Assembly: GCA_963709665.1 (NCBI GenBank)
Contig: CAVPWU010000002.1
Coordinates: forward strand, 930,001 to 994,000
Direction of reading: 5' to 3'
DNA length: 64,000 nt
Source of the DNA: DASZIT01 sp963709665
GTDB lineage: Bacteria; Actinomycetota; Acidimicrobiia; Acidimicrobiales; RAAP-2
Shown: one piece after another, positions 16,942 through 27,000 of the stretch
How positions within the stretch are numbered: the first letter of the stretch is position 1
Layout: each line of letters starts with the position of its first letter
Program-made: the position numbers and the translations under genes
Notes under the pieces: model-generated
The model's input: only the letters and a program-made list of their open reading frames with translations
Database searches by the model: none
Told to the model about the DNA's origin: nothing

Positions 16942-18129
16942 GTGTCGGACTCCCCCACCACACCGCCGCCCCCCGCCCCGCACCTCCCGGAGTACGGCGG
17001 TGCCTGCGTGGCCTCGCTCGTCCCCACCCTGCTGGCGGTCACCGGCAGCCAGGGCCAGCCCGGGGCACCGGCGCCGGCCTGGCTACCGGAGTCGGTCCGG
17101 CACGCCCGGCAGATCGTGCTGCTGGTGGTCGACGGCCTCGGCTGGGAGCAGCTCACCGCCCACCGGGCCACCCTCCCGACCCTGGCCGGCGCCGACGGCG
17201 TCGACCGGGCCATCACCTCGGTCGCCCCCACCACCACCGCCTGCGTCCTGACCTCCATCGCCACCGGCCGCACCCCGGCCGAGCACGGCCTCCTCGGCTA
17301 CCGGCTGGGCGCCCCCGGCGACGAGATCCTGAACACCCTGAAGTGGACGCTCGGGACCGGCCCCGGGCGGGACGCCCGGCGCGAGATGCCGGCCGGCGAC
17401 TACCAGCCCTTCCCCCCGTTCCCGGGGAGCGGTCGCCGGGTGCCGGTGGTCTCCAAGAGCGAGTTCGGGGGCACCGGCTTCACCGCCGCCCACCTGGGGG
17501 ACTCACCACTCGTCGGCTACAAGTCGCCGTCGTCGATGGCGGTGGAGCTGCGCCACCTGCTGGCCGCCGGGGAGCCGTTCGTCTACGCCTACTACGACGG
17601 CATCGACAAGATCGCCCACGAGCACGGGCTCGGCGAGCACTACCAGGCGGAGCTGGCCACGGTGGACGACCTGGTGGCCGGCCTGGTCGCCGTCCTCCCC
17701 CCCGGTGCCGCCCTGGTGGTCACCGCCGACCACGGCCAGGTGGAGGTCGGGCCGAACGTCGAGCTCCTGGGGAGCGAGCTGATGGCGGGGATCCGGTTCC
17801 TCTCCGGGGAGGGCCGGTTCCGGTGGCTCCACGCCCGGGCCGGAGCCGAGGGCGACCTGGTGGCGCACGCCACCGAGCGGTACGGGGACGCCGCCTGGGT
17901 GGTGAGCCGGACCCAGATCCTCGACGAGCGGTGGTTCGGCGGCCCGCTGCGCGACGGGGTGGCCGACCGGCTGGGGGATGTCGCCCTGGTGCCCCACGCC
18001 CCCATCGCCTTCCTCGATCCGGCCGATGCCGGGGAGACGGCGCTGATGGCCCGGCACGGCTCCCTCACCTCCGCCGAGATGCGGGTGCCGCTCCTCGTCC
18101 TCACCGGAGATGGGAACATCGCGACATGA
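16942..18129 (+). CDS. alkaline phosphatase-superfamily (nucleotide pyrophosphatase/PDE-like) enzyme
   Basis: A 395-residue protein of the type-I phosphodiesterase/nucleotide pyrophosphatase group. The metal site begins VLLVVDGLGWEQL, the nucleophile Thr is in SVAPTTTACVLTSIATGRTPAEHG, YYDGIDKIAHEHG follows, and VVTADHGQVEVG and MARHGSLTSAEMRVPLLVL supply further Asp/His ligands. No signal peptide is seen, so it is probably cytoplasmic. GTG 16942 is favoured by the TACCAT box; GTG 16918 is an alternative. Its TGA overlaps the bpa ATG. Confidence 0.85.
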   Translation: MSDSPTTPPPPAPHLPEYGGACVASLVPTLLAVTGSQGQPGAPAPAWLPESVRHARQIVLLVVDGLGWEQLTAHRATLPTLAGADGVDRAITSVAPTTTACVLTSIATGRTPAEHGLLGYRLGAPGDEILNTLKWTLGTGPGRDARREMPAGDYQPFPPFPGSGRRVPVVSKSEFGGTGFTAAHLGDSPLVGYKSPSSMAVELRHLLAAGEPFVYAYYDGIDKIAHEHGLGEHYQAELATVDDLVAGLVAVLPPGAALVVTADHGQVEVGPNVELLGSELMAGIRFLSGEGRFRWLHARAGAEGDLVAHATERYGDAAWVVSRTQILDERWFGGPLRDGVADRLGDVALVPHAPIAFLDPADAGETALMARHGSLTSAEMRVPLLVLTGDGNIAT

Positions 18130-18644
18130 GCACCGACGGAACCCCATCCCCGCCCACCCCGACCGCCGACGGCTCCGACCCGATCCGACCGGACCTGGTG
18201 GAGACCACGGAGGCCGAGGGGACCGGCGCCGAGGTGGTGGCCACCGAGTCGATCGAGCAGCCGGCCAAGCTGATGCGGATCGGCTCGATGGTCAAGCAGC
18301 TCCTCGAGGAGGTGCGCCAGGCCCCCCTCGACGACGCCAGCCGCGGACGGCTCAAGGAGATCTACGAGCAGTCGGTCCGGGAGCTGGCCGACGGCTTGTC
18401 TCCGGATCTCGTAGCGGAGCTCGACCGGGTGTCCATCCCCTTCGACGCCGACGCCACCCCCTCCGACGCCGAGCTCCGCATCGCCCACGCCCAGCTGGTC
18501 GGCTGGCTCGAGGGGCTGTTCCACGGGATCCAGGCCACCCTGGTGGCCCAGCAGATGGCGGCCCGGGCCCAGCTCGACCAGATCCGCCAGCAGTCACTCC
18601 CCCAGGGGGACCCCGGCCCCGGACGACCCGGGACCTACCTCTGA
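18126..18644 (+). CDS. bpa: bacterial proteasome activator Bpa
   Basis: A 172-residue protein with the conserved core KLMRIGSMVKQLLEEVRQAP, ASRGRLKEIYEQSVRELADGL, DAELRIAHAQLVGWLEGLFHGIQ and MAARAQLDQIRQQ. Known Bpa forms a dodecameric ring that docks on the 20S proteasome by a C-terminal GQYL tail and opens its gate without ATP. Here the tail ends GTYL, keeping the Tyr-Leu. A disordered N-terminus of about 50 residues precedes the core. The gene implies a 20S proteasome elsewhere in the genome. ATG 18126 overlaps the previous stop. Confidence 0.9.
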   Translation: MSTDGTPSPPTPTADGSDPIRPDLVETTEAEGTGAEVVATESIEQPAKLMRIGSMVKQLLEEVRQAPLDDASRGRLKEIYEQSVRELADGLSPDLVAELDRVSIPFDADATPSDAELRIAHAQLVGWLEGLFHGIQATLVAQQMAARAQLDQIRQQSLPQGDPGPGRPGTYL

Positions 18645-18698
18645 TCCCTCTGCGGGGCGAGCAGCACGGGCCCGGAAGGAGATCGACCCGGAGTACCC

Positions 18699-19748
18699 AT
18701 GGCCACCTTCACCCTGCCCAGTGAGCTCCCGATCATCCAGGCGCCCATGGCCGGGGGCCCGTCCACCCCGGAGCTGACCGCCGCGGTGGCACGGGCCGGC
18801 GGACTCGGCTTCCTGGCCGCCGGCTACCTCGCTCCCGACCAGGTGCGGAGCGTCATCTCCGAGACGAGGGCACGGAGCCGCGCCCCGTTCGGGGTCAACA
18901 TCTTCTCCCCGTCCCAGCCTTCCGACCCGGCCCCGATCGCCGCGTACGCCGAACGGATCCGACCGGAGTCGGATCGCCTCGGCGTTCCCCTCGGCGAGGC
19001 CCGCTGGGACGACGACGCCTACGGGGACAAGGTGGAGCTGGTCGCCTCCGAGCGGGTGCCCCTGGTCAGCTTCACCTTCGGCTGCCCGGGCCCCGACGTC
19101 GTCCAGCAGCTGCACACGGCGGGCTGCGCGGTGGCCGTCACGGTGACCTCGCTGGCCGAGGCGCGCACGGCGGAACTGGGGGGTGCCGATCTCCTGGTGG
19201 TGCAGGGGACCGAAGCGGGAGGCCACCAGGCGTCGTTCCTCGACCCCGCCCCCAACACCCGGTCACTGGGGTCCCTGCTCGAGGAGATCGGAGGATCGAT
19301 GGCCCTCCCGCTGGTGGGCAGCGGCGGCCTCATGACGGGGGTCCACATCGCCGACGTGCTCGAGCGGGGTGCCATCGGTGCGCAGCTGGGGACCGTCTTC
19401 CTGTGCGCCGACGAGGCGGGCACCTCGGCCACCTACCGTCGGGCCCTTCTCGAGACGACCTATGCCACGACCATGCTCACCCGCGCCTTCAGCGGTCACT
19501 ACGCACGGGGACTGGCCAACGAGTTCGCCGTCACCTACTCGGCTGAGGCTCCGGCCGGCTATCCCGAGATCCACCACCTGACCCGCCCGCTCCGGGCCGC
19601 CGCCACGCTGGCCGGTGATCCCAGCACCCCGAACCTCTGGGCCGGCCAGGGGTGGGCTGCGGTCCGTGCCGAGCCGGTGGCCAGCATCATGGGTCGGCTG
19701 GCGTCGGAGATGGACCCCGGTCGGCGTTCCGGCCCCCGGCCGGCCTAG
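18699..19748 (+). CDS. nitronate monooxygenase (2-nitropropane dioxygenase family)
   Basis: A flavin-dependent TIM-barrel protein of 349 residues. LPIIQAPMAGGPSTPELTAAV at the N-terminus carries the FMN-binding QAPM, then FGVNIFSP, VSFTFGCPG, LLVVQGTEAGGHQ with the catalytic His, LPLVGSGGLMTG and GAQLGTVFLCADEAG. It oxidises nitronates such as propionate-3-nitronate. A GGAG lies about 6 nt upstream of ATG 18699. It ends at a strong stem-loop shared with the convergent secreted-protein gene. Confidence 0.9.
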   Translation: MATFTLPSELPIIQAPMAGGPSTPELTAAVARAGGLGFLAAGYLAPDQVRSVISETRARSRAPFGVNIFSPSQPSDPAPIAAYAERIRPESDRLGVPLGEARWDDDAYGDKVELVASERVPLVSFTFGCPGPDVVQQLHTAGCAVAVTVTSLAEARTAELGGADLLVVQGTEAGGHQASFLDPAPNTRSLGSLLEEIGGSMALPLVGSGGLMTGVHIADVLERGAIGAQLGTVFLCADEAGTSATYRRALLETTYATTMLTRAFSGHYARGLANEFAVTYSAEAPAGYPEIHHLTRPLRAAATLAGDPSTPNLWAGQGWAAVRAEPVASIMGRLASEMDPGRRSGPRPA

Positions 19749-19753
19749 CCGCA

Positions 19754-19782
19754 CCCGAGGCAGGGTCAGGCCCTGCCTCGGG
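19754..19782. terminator. bidirectional stem-loop between convergent genes
   Basis: CCCGAGGCAGGG pairs perfectly with CCCTGCCTCGGG across a 5-nt loop (TCAGG). It sits 6 bp after the nitronate monooxygenase and 9 bp after the end of the minus-strand secreted protein. There is no U-tract on either side, as is common for actinobacterial terminators. Confidence 0.75.
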
Positions 19783-19790
19783 TCGTCATC

Positions 19791-20336
19791 TCAGTACGAG
19801 GCCGTCTGCCCGTTGGCCGCCACGTAGTCCCCCAGCTGATCCGTGATCCGGGCCAGGCCCGCGGTGGTGACACCGGCGTCGTTGAACTGACCGGTGACCA
19901 CGGTGGTGTCGCTGTTGGGTCCCGGGATATAGGCGTTGTTGTCGAGGTACCCGGCGCAGCCGGGCTCGACGCAATCGAACACGTCGAGATAGGCGTCGTT
20001 GCCGTTGTAGTCCGCCGCGGGGATATTCACGATCGCCTTGGCATAGGTGACGCGGTCACACCCGTTGTAGTAAAGGTACACCTCGCCCCAATTGTCGCCG
20101 TGGAAGGCGGCATTCGCCTTGATCTCCGCCTGTGCCGCCAGACCGAAGGTGCCGCAGTGAGGCGACACGGCGCCGGGATGCGGAGCCTGAACCGCAGTCG
20201 GCGGAGCGGGGGCGGCACCGGCCACACCCGAGAGGGGAGAGACGGCGCAGAACAGGCCGACGCCCAACGCGGGAGGCACCACCCGGAGTGCCTTCTGGCC
20301 GGCGAGCACCTCGGAAAGAACCCTCAACAGCTCCAC
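19791..20336 (-). CDS. secreted hypothetical protein with Cys-containing domain
   Basis: A 181-residue exported protein of unknown function. Residues about 18-40 form a hydrophobic signal with an Ala-rich cleavage zone (GVAGAAPA). The mature domain has four Cys (HCGTF, NGCDRV, FDCVEPGC), probably two disulfides, and Asn/Tyr-rich beta segments (DNWGEVYLYYNG). GTG 20336 is preceded by an AGAGAG-type ribosome-binding site. GC is lower than in the genes to its left, and it opens the accessory island. Two CCGTGCAAC repeats lie upstream. Confidence 0.7.
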   Translation of the reverse strand: MELLRVLSEVLAGQKALRVVPPALGVGLFCAVSPLSGVAGAAPAPPTAVQAPHPGAVSPHCGTFGLAAQAEIKANAAFHGDNWGEVYLYYNGCDRVTYAKAIVNIPAADYNGNDAYLDVFDCVEPGCAGYLDNNAYIPGPNSDTTVVTGQFNDAGVTTAGLARITDQLGDYVAANGQTASY

Positions 20337-20351
20337 CTCTCTTTTCGTAGT

Positions 20352-20392
20352 CCGTGCAACTACGTTCCGCCTCGTGCTTCGTGCCGTGCAAC
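20352..20392. repeat. pair of 9-bp direct repeats upstream of the secreted-protein gene
   Basis: CCGTGCAAC occurs at 20352-20360 and 20384-20392, 32 bp apart (about three helical turns) and each followed by (C)TAC. They lie 16-56 bp before GTG 20336 on the promoter side. A tandem activator or repressor site is possible; no known regulator is recognised. Confidence 0.4.
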
Positions 20393-20399
20393 CTACCAC

Positions 20400-21017
20400 G
20401 GAGGGGAGCGATTGACCTCCGATCGTCCGGGACCCCCCAACTCATTGCATACCGCCGGCAGTCACTGGGAACCTCCCACTGTCCCCCTTCCGGCCATTCA
20501 CTCCGTCGCTGCTTGTCGTCCCGCCGTGCCGATGTGCGCCCCCATTCACCCGATAGCCGACCACACCTCGGAGTCACCTTCGCACTCACCCGAGCTGGCC
20601 GGCCATCCGTGGTGGACCCTGCGTGGCGGTTCCGGGGGGAGGGGGAGGTCGGCCCCCTCACGTTGACCGGGTCCCGCCCGGCATCCCTCCGGGGCCGGGT
20701 CGCGGCTCGCCAATGGGGCATCCTCCGGTGGAGGTGGGGTTCCCGACGGGCTCCATTTCTGCCTTTGACCAGGGCCGATGACGACACCTGACGGACTCCT
20801 CCCGGGTGTGGCCCCGAGCCTCACGGTGGGTGCCCGGTCACCCGCCTCGAGGTGGCTCCCCGCTCTGCGGGAGAGCGGGATGAGCACCCGGTGACGGCGT
20901 CACCCCGGGGGACCGGAGGGCCCCCGGTCGGAGCTGGCCCAAAAAGGGGTCGCCCTCAACAGACAAGACGTGTACATTCCCCTTCCACGTCGAGCGGGCC
21001 GAGTGGGCGGAGATAAG
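20400..21017 (+). other. 618-bp non-coding region before the Rhs gene, with structured segment at 20828-20929
   Basis: No convincing gene. Its 3' part can fold: GGGTGC (20828-20833) pairs with GCACCC (20884-20889) around a CACC/GGTG hairpin and the perfect CCCGCTCT/AGAGCGGG hairpin (20859-20879). GGTGAC/GTCACC (20890-20904) and GACCGG/CCGGTC (20911-20929) follow. This resembles a multi-helix RNA leader. I could not match it to the cobalamin, glycine, c-di-AMP or c-di-GMP riboswitch cores. A TACATT at 20973-20978 might be a -10 box. Confidence 0.45.
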
Positions 21018-24000
21018 ATGCAGATGGAGTGCAAGGTTTCTGTCGCCCGGTCGCTGACGGGGCGGGCGCTGATGGCGTGTCTTTGTTGTGTGGTGGTGCT
21101 CGCCACATTCAGTTATGACATCGTGGATGCCTCTCCTTCCTCGGCCGCAATCGACGCTGCGCTTCACCCCGCATCGGCACGAGAGAGCGTCGACTTCGGC
21201 CCCTCGTCGGCGACCTCGGCGGACCTGGCGCTGAACGGCTGGGGCGACAGCAGCGGCTACCACCTCGACATCGGCAAGGGGTCCGACGGGTTCCAGTGGC
21301 AGGAGCTCGCCGTGCTGCGTCCGGACGGTATCGACGACTCCTCGTGGACCGGGTACCAGTGCCTGTCCGGCGACGGACGGTATGTGGCAGTTGCCATTCT
21401 CCCCGCCTCCGCCGTGAACACGCCGTCGCTCCGTGAGGACGGCGCCTTTGCGTACACCATCGACGTCTCCACCGGTGCCGTCCATCCGGTGGCTTCGGGA
21501 GTTGCCCTCAAGTACTACAGCCCTGGCTGCGGTACCGGGGATAGCGCCGTCTTCACCGTGAGTCTCGGCGCGAACGAGCAGACCACCGATCTGCTGGCTG
21601 TCGACATGACGACGGGGGCTGTCACGCAACAGGTTCAGGTCGCCGGAGAGGTCAGCTCGGCGGTGCCGACCGCCACCGGGGTGGTCGGCGTGCTCGGGAG
21701 TCGGTTGGTGCAGGTCCGACCCGGCCAGTCGGGACAGGGGGAGACCGCACCCATCACCTCGGTCACCGGCCAGGCCTACGACCTGCGGCCCGCATCGGAC
21801 GGGGGCGTCGACTTCCTGACCACCTCGCTCTCCGGCTCCACCGCCACGGTCTGGCACGAGACGGACGGATCGCTGAGTCAGCAGGGTTCCGGTCCCCGAA
21901 CCGGCCTCGGCCTGTTCCTGGGGCGCGGCGGGCACAACATCGCCAGCGGTACCACCTCGGCCGTCGGGTCGGCGCTGCACGTCGTCTCGTCGGCGGGCCT
22001 GCCGAACGGGGCCGATGCCTCATCGCTCGATGGGAACGCGCTCTTCGCCGAGGGGTCGGGGACGTCGGCCTCCGCCGAGCGTCCCGTGGCGTTGGGTACG
22101 TCGACGCAGGTCCGTTCGCAGCCGACGGTGTCGGGGTCCAGCTCGGTAGCCACGGGCATCTCCCCCGTGGTCCCGGCGGGGGCCACCAACCCGATGTTCT
22201 CGGCGAGACCGGGAGCCACCGCCTCGACATCCTCCGCGGAACATCCGGCGACATCGTCGGGGACGGTCGCCAAGGGGTCGGCGACCGCCCGGCTCGACAG
22301 TGCCGTGACCGATGCCGCCCAGACCCCCACGTGTGCGGTGGCGCGCTTGAGCCCCACCCTCCAGGTGCTGCAGCCCAGCGCCTCGCAGGTCAACTGGGCG
22401 GTGCAGATGGCGGAGCAGGGTCTCCTGACCGGGTCCACGTACCAGCGACCTGCCAACTTCGACAACATGGGGCTCGCCGCCTACGACCCGAGCAGCGATT
22501 TTGCACCGATCCCGCTGGATCATCCGTCGACCAGCACGACCACCACGGTGCCGCGCTCGGTGATGGAGGCCATCATGGCCCAGGAGTCGAACTGGGACCA
22601 GGCCTCGTTCCACGCCCTCCCCGGCATCGCCGGCGACCCGGAGATCGCTGACTACTACGGAGCTGCCGGAGGAATCTCGTCCATCGACTATGCGGCCGCA
22701 GACTGCGGCTACGGGATCGCACAGGTGACCGACGGCATGGCGGTGGGTGACACCGAGTACTCCGCCCACGGACAGATGAAGATCGCCGTCGACTACCAGG
22801 AGAACATCGCGGCCGGGCTTCAGATCCTCGAGCAGACGTGGAACCAGCTCTACACCTCGGGGATCATCGCCAACAACGGTGACCCGACGGACCTGGAGAA
22901 CTGGTACTTCGCCGCCTGGGCCTACAACACGGGGATCGAGCCCAATGCGGCCCACGGGAATACCACCGGCTGCACACCCGGACCGACCTGCGAGGGTCCG
23001 GACGGCACCTGGGGACTGGGGTGGACCAACAACCCGGCGGATCCCGACTACCCACCCAACCGGGCTCCCTACCTCGAGGACTCGTACGCCGATGCGGCGA
23101 CGCCCGGGGATTGGCCGTATCAAGAGCGGATCCTGGGGTGGATGGAGAGTCCGCTCCGCTTCGGATCCACGCCCGACTACGCGCCCGCCACGTTGAACGG
23201 TGGGGAGACCTGGATGCAGGTGCCGGCGTTCGGGTCGTTCTGCTCGACCGCCGGCGACGACTGCACGCCTCCGGTGGGCGTGACGTCGGGCACCTGCACC
23301 CTGTCCGACTTCGACTGCTGGTGGCACAGCCCGGTGACGTGGATCCCCAACTGCTCCACCACCTGTGCCACCAGTCCGTACACGGTGGGGGCGGGCTCCA
23401 CCGAACCGGCGGTCACCGATCCCCACCCCCCCACCTGCACGGAGAGTCCCGCCGACCTGCCCACCACCGCCAACGGACCACCCATCGTCGTCCTCGACGA
23501 CACCGAGAGCAGTAGCGGGGTCCCCTACAACCTGGTCGGCTGTTCCACCCCGATCGCCTCCGGCGGCACCTTCTCCATGGCCTACGGGACCGACAGCAAC
23601 GGTGATCCCATCGGTGCCATCGACACCCACCAACTGGGTGCCGGCTTCGGCGGCCACATCCTGTTCAGCCACACCGAGACCGGATCCAATTCGAATCTGA
23701 TCAATACCGGGACGTGGACGCCCACCCTCCCCAGCACCCAGTACTACCAGGTCAAAGTCCACATACCCGCCACCGGGGCGGCGGCCACCGACCTGGTGTA
23801 CGACATCTACCCCAGTGCCAGCACGACCCCGTTCAAGATTCGGCTGAACCAGAACCAGGGGCAGGACGTGTGGTTGACCCTGGGCACGTTCGGACTCACC
23901 TCCGGGGCCAAGGTGGTACTGACCAACCAGTCGGGCATGACGCCCGGGGCCTACGACGTCGCCTACGACGCCGTTGCCTTCGTGCCGCAGGGCGGGACGA

Positions 24001-27000
24001 TCGGGACCGTGCTGGGCGGGCCGCCGACCGTCAGCGATGCGCCGGCCGGCTCCAACCCGTCGTGGGCGCAGTGTCCGTGCACCTACCAGACCTCCGGCGA
24101 TCCGGTGGACACCGGCACCGGGGCCTACTCCGACACGTGGACGGATCTCTCGACACCCGGACGAGGGGCGTCACTCGACTTCACCCGGACCTACACCTCC
24201 GCCACCGCCGACCCCACCGGGCCCAACGGTTCCCTGGCCAAGAACGGTCCATTCGGTTGGGGCTGGACCTACTCCTATGGCCTGAGCGCGGCGACCAACA
24301 CCACCAACGGAACGGTGACGATCACCCAGGAGGACGGGTCGACCGTGGTGTTCACCGACTCTTCCGGTGTCTACACACCGACCGAGCCGAGAGACGACGC
24401 CACGCTCACCGAGACGGGATCGGTCTACACCTTCACCCGCCGCAACACCGAGCTCTTCACCTTCAACGCCACCTCCGGTGACCTCACCACCGAATCCGAT
24501 CTGGTCGGTGCACATGCCTCGGTTCCCTACGCCACGAGCTTCGCCTACAACGCCTCCGGCCAACTCTCGACCATCACCGATCCAGCCGGGCGGGTGTACA
24601 CCTTGACCTGGACCAGCGGACACATCACCAAACTCCAGGACTCGGCGGGCCGAACCGTCACCTACGCCTACGACTCGAGCGGCGATCTCACCGATGTCTA
24701 CGGGGTGGGTACCACCAGATCCCCGAAGCTGCTGAACAACGACCACACCCAGTACACCTATGCCTCCACGGCCACCCACCTGATGGCCTCGATACGCCAG
24801 CCCGACTACTACGGATCCTCGATCACGCCCACCCCGGTGACCTCGATGACCTACGACACCAGCGACCGGGTGATCAGCCAGACCAATGCCGTGGGAGCCA
24901 CCACCACGTTCGCCTACGGGCCCTCCTCCTCTCCCAGTCTGGTGGCCGGTCAGACCCTGGTGACCGACGGGGCGGGACACGAGACCCTCGATACCTATGC
25001 GAGCGGCCTGCTGGCCAGCGAGACCAAGGGGTACGGCACCAGCGTGGCGGCGACCTGGTCCTATCTCTACGATCCGCTGACGCTCGGGGTGATCGTCACC
25101 ACCGATCCCGACGGGAATGTGACCACTGCCAGCTACGACAGCAACGGGAACAAGATCAGCTCCTCCAACGCCGATGGCTTCACCACCAGCTACAGCTACA
25201 ACGCCGAGAATCAACTGGTGTCCAGCACCGACCCGCTGGGCGTGCAGACGACGTACGGGTACGACCAGTCCGGGCATGTAGAGACCGCATCGGGGGAGAA
25301 CACCGGGACCTACACGTGGGGTGACCTGACCAGTCAGACCAGCACCCAGCTGATCCAGTCGGCCGAGATCGACAACGGACTGAACGAGCCGGTGGTGGCG
25401 GCCCCCCGTACGACGAACTACTACTACGACAGCGCCGCCGATCCCGGTGACCGCACCCGGGTGGTCGATCCCCTGGGGAACACCACCACGACGACGTATG
25501 ACGCCTACGGGGACCTGGCCACGTCCACCGACCCGCTGGGTCACGAGACCAAGTACGGCTACAACACCGTCGGCTGGCTGACATCAGAGGTGTCCCCGGT
25601 CGGTTCGGCAGCCGGGACGGCCACCTCGTGCACGCCACCCGCCGCCGGCTGTACGACCTATGCGCATGACGCCTGGGGCAATGTCATCGTGACCACCGAC
25701 CCCCTGGGCCACACCACCAAGGCGGTCTACGACGCCGACGGGAACAAGACCTCGTCCACCGACGGTGACGGCAATGTCACCACCTACACCTTCAATCCGG
25801 CCAATGAAGAGACCGTGGTCACCCAGGCCGACGGGACGACGGTGAAGACGGCGTATGACGCCGACGGGACGGTGGCCACGACCAAGGACGCATCGGGGTC
25901 GAAGACCACCTACTCCTACGACGCCCAGGGTCGCCTGACCACCGAGAAGAACCCCGATGGGCGGACGACGACCACCGGCTACGACCTGGCGGGGCGGGTA
26001 ACCACCGTCGAGGACCCGTCGGGAGCGATCACGACGACCGGCTACGACCCGGCAGGAAACGTGACGTCGACGAGCTATTCCGGGACGACCACCCCGGACG
26101 TCTCGACCGTCTATGACCCGGACGGCCGGCGCATCTCGATGACCGACGGCACCGGCACGTCCACCTGGGCCTACGACGCCTTCGGCGAGATCACCTCCTC
26201 CACCAATGGAGCCGGATCCACCGTGTCCTACTCGTACGATGCCGATGGGCATCAGACCGGCATCGTCTATCCGGGGTCGGGTCACGCCGTCACCGACGGC
26301 TACAACGTCGGTGGCCAGCTGACGTCGGTGACGGATTGGAACGGGGCGTCCACGACCTTCGGGTACGACCCGGACGGGGACAACACCACCACGACCTATC
26401 CCAATGGCACCACGGTCACCAACGGCTTCAACACCGGGGACCAGGAGACGTCCACCACGCTGACGCAGGGGACGACCACGCTGGGAGCCGACACCTACGG
26501 CCGCGACGGTGCGGGCCAGGTTGCCTCGAGCACGCCGTCGGGCTCCCTGCCCGGACCGGCGGAGACCGATACCTACACCCCGCTCCAGCAGTTGGCCGCC
26601 ACCGGAACCGCGGCGGCCAGCAAGTTCGGCTACAACAGCGCCGATGACCCCACCAACCTCGGGGGCGTCACCGAGGAGTTCGATTCGGCGGGCCAACTCT
26701 GCTGGTCGACGAGCGCCACGGTGACCAGCCCGACCTGTGCCACCACACCATCCGGGGCCACCACGTACACCTACAACACGGTGGGCGAACGCACGGCCAC
26801 GACTCCTGCGTCCGGCACGGCGAGCAGCTTCGGCTACAACCAGGCCAAGGAGCTCACCACGGCTTCCACGCCCTCGGGTTCGGGGACCTACGCCTACAAC
26901 GGCGACGGCCTCCGCACGGCCAAGACGGTCTCGGGTGTGACAACCCAGTTCACGTGGGGGACGGTGGCGGCGGGCGGAACGGCGCTCCTGACGGACGGCA

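Noticed and set aside
20828..20929. Known riboswitch class in the Rhs leader
   Set aside because: I compared by eye with cobalamin, glycine, c-di-AMP and c-di-GMP cores; none of their conserved loops is present, so only an unclassified structure is claimed.
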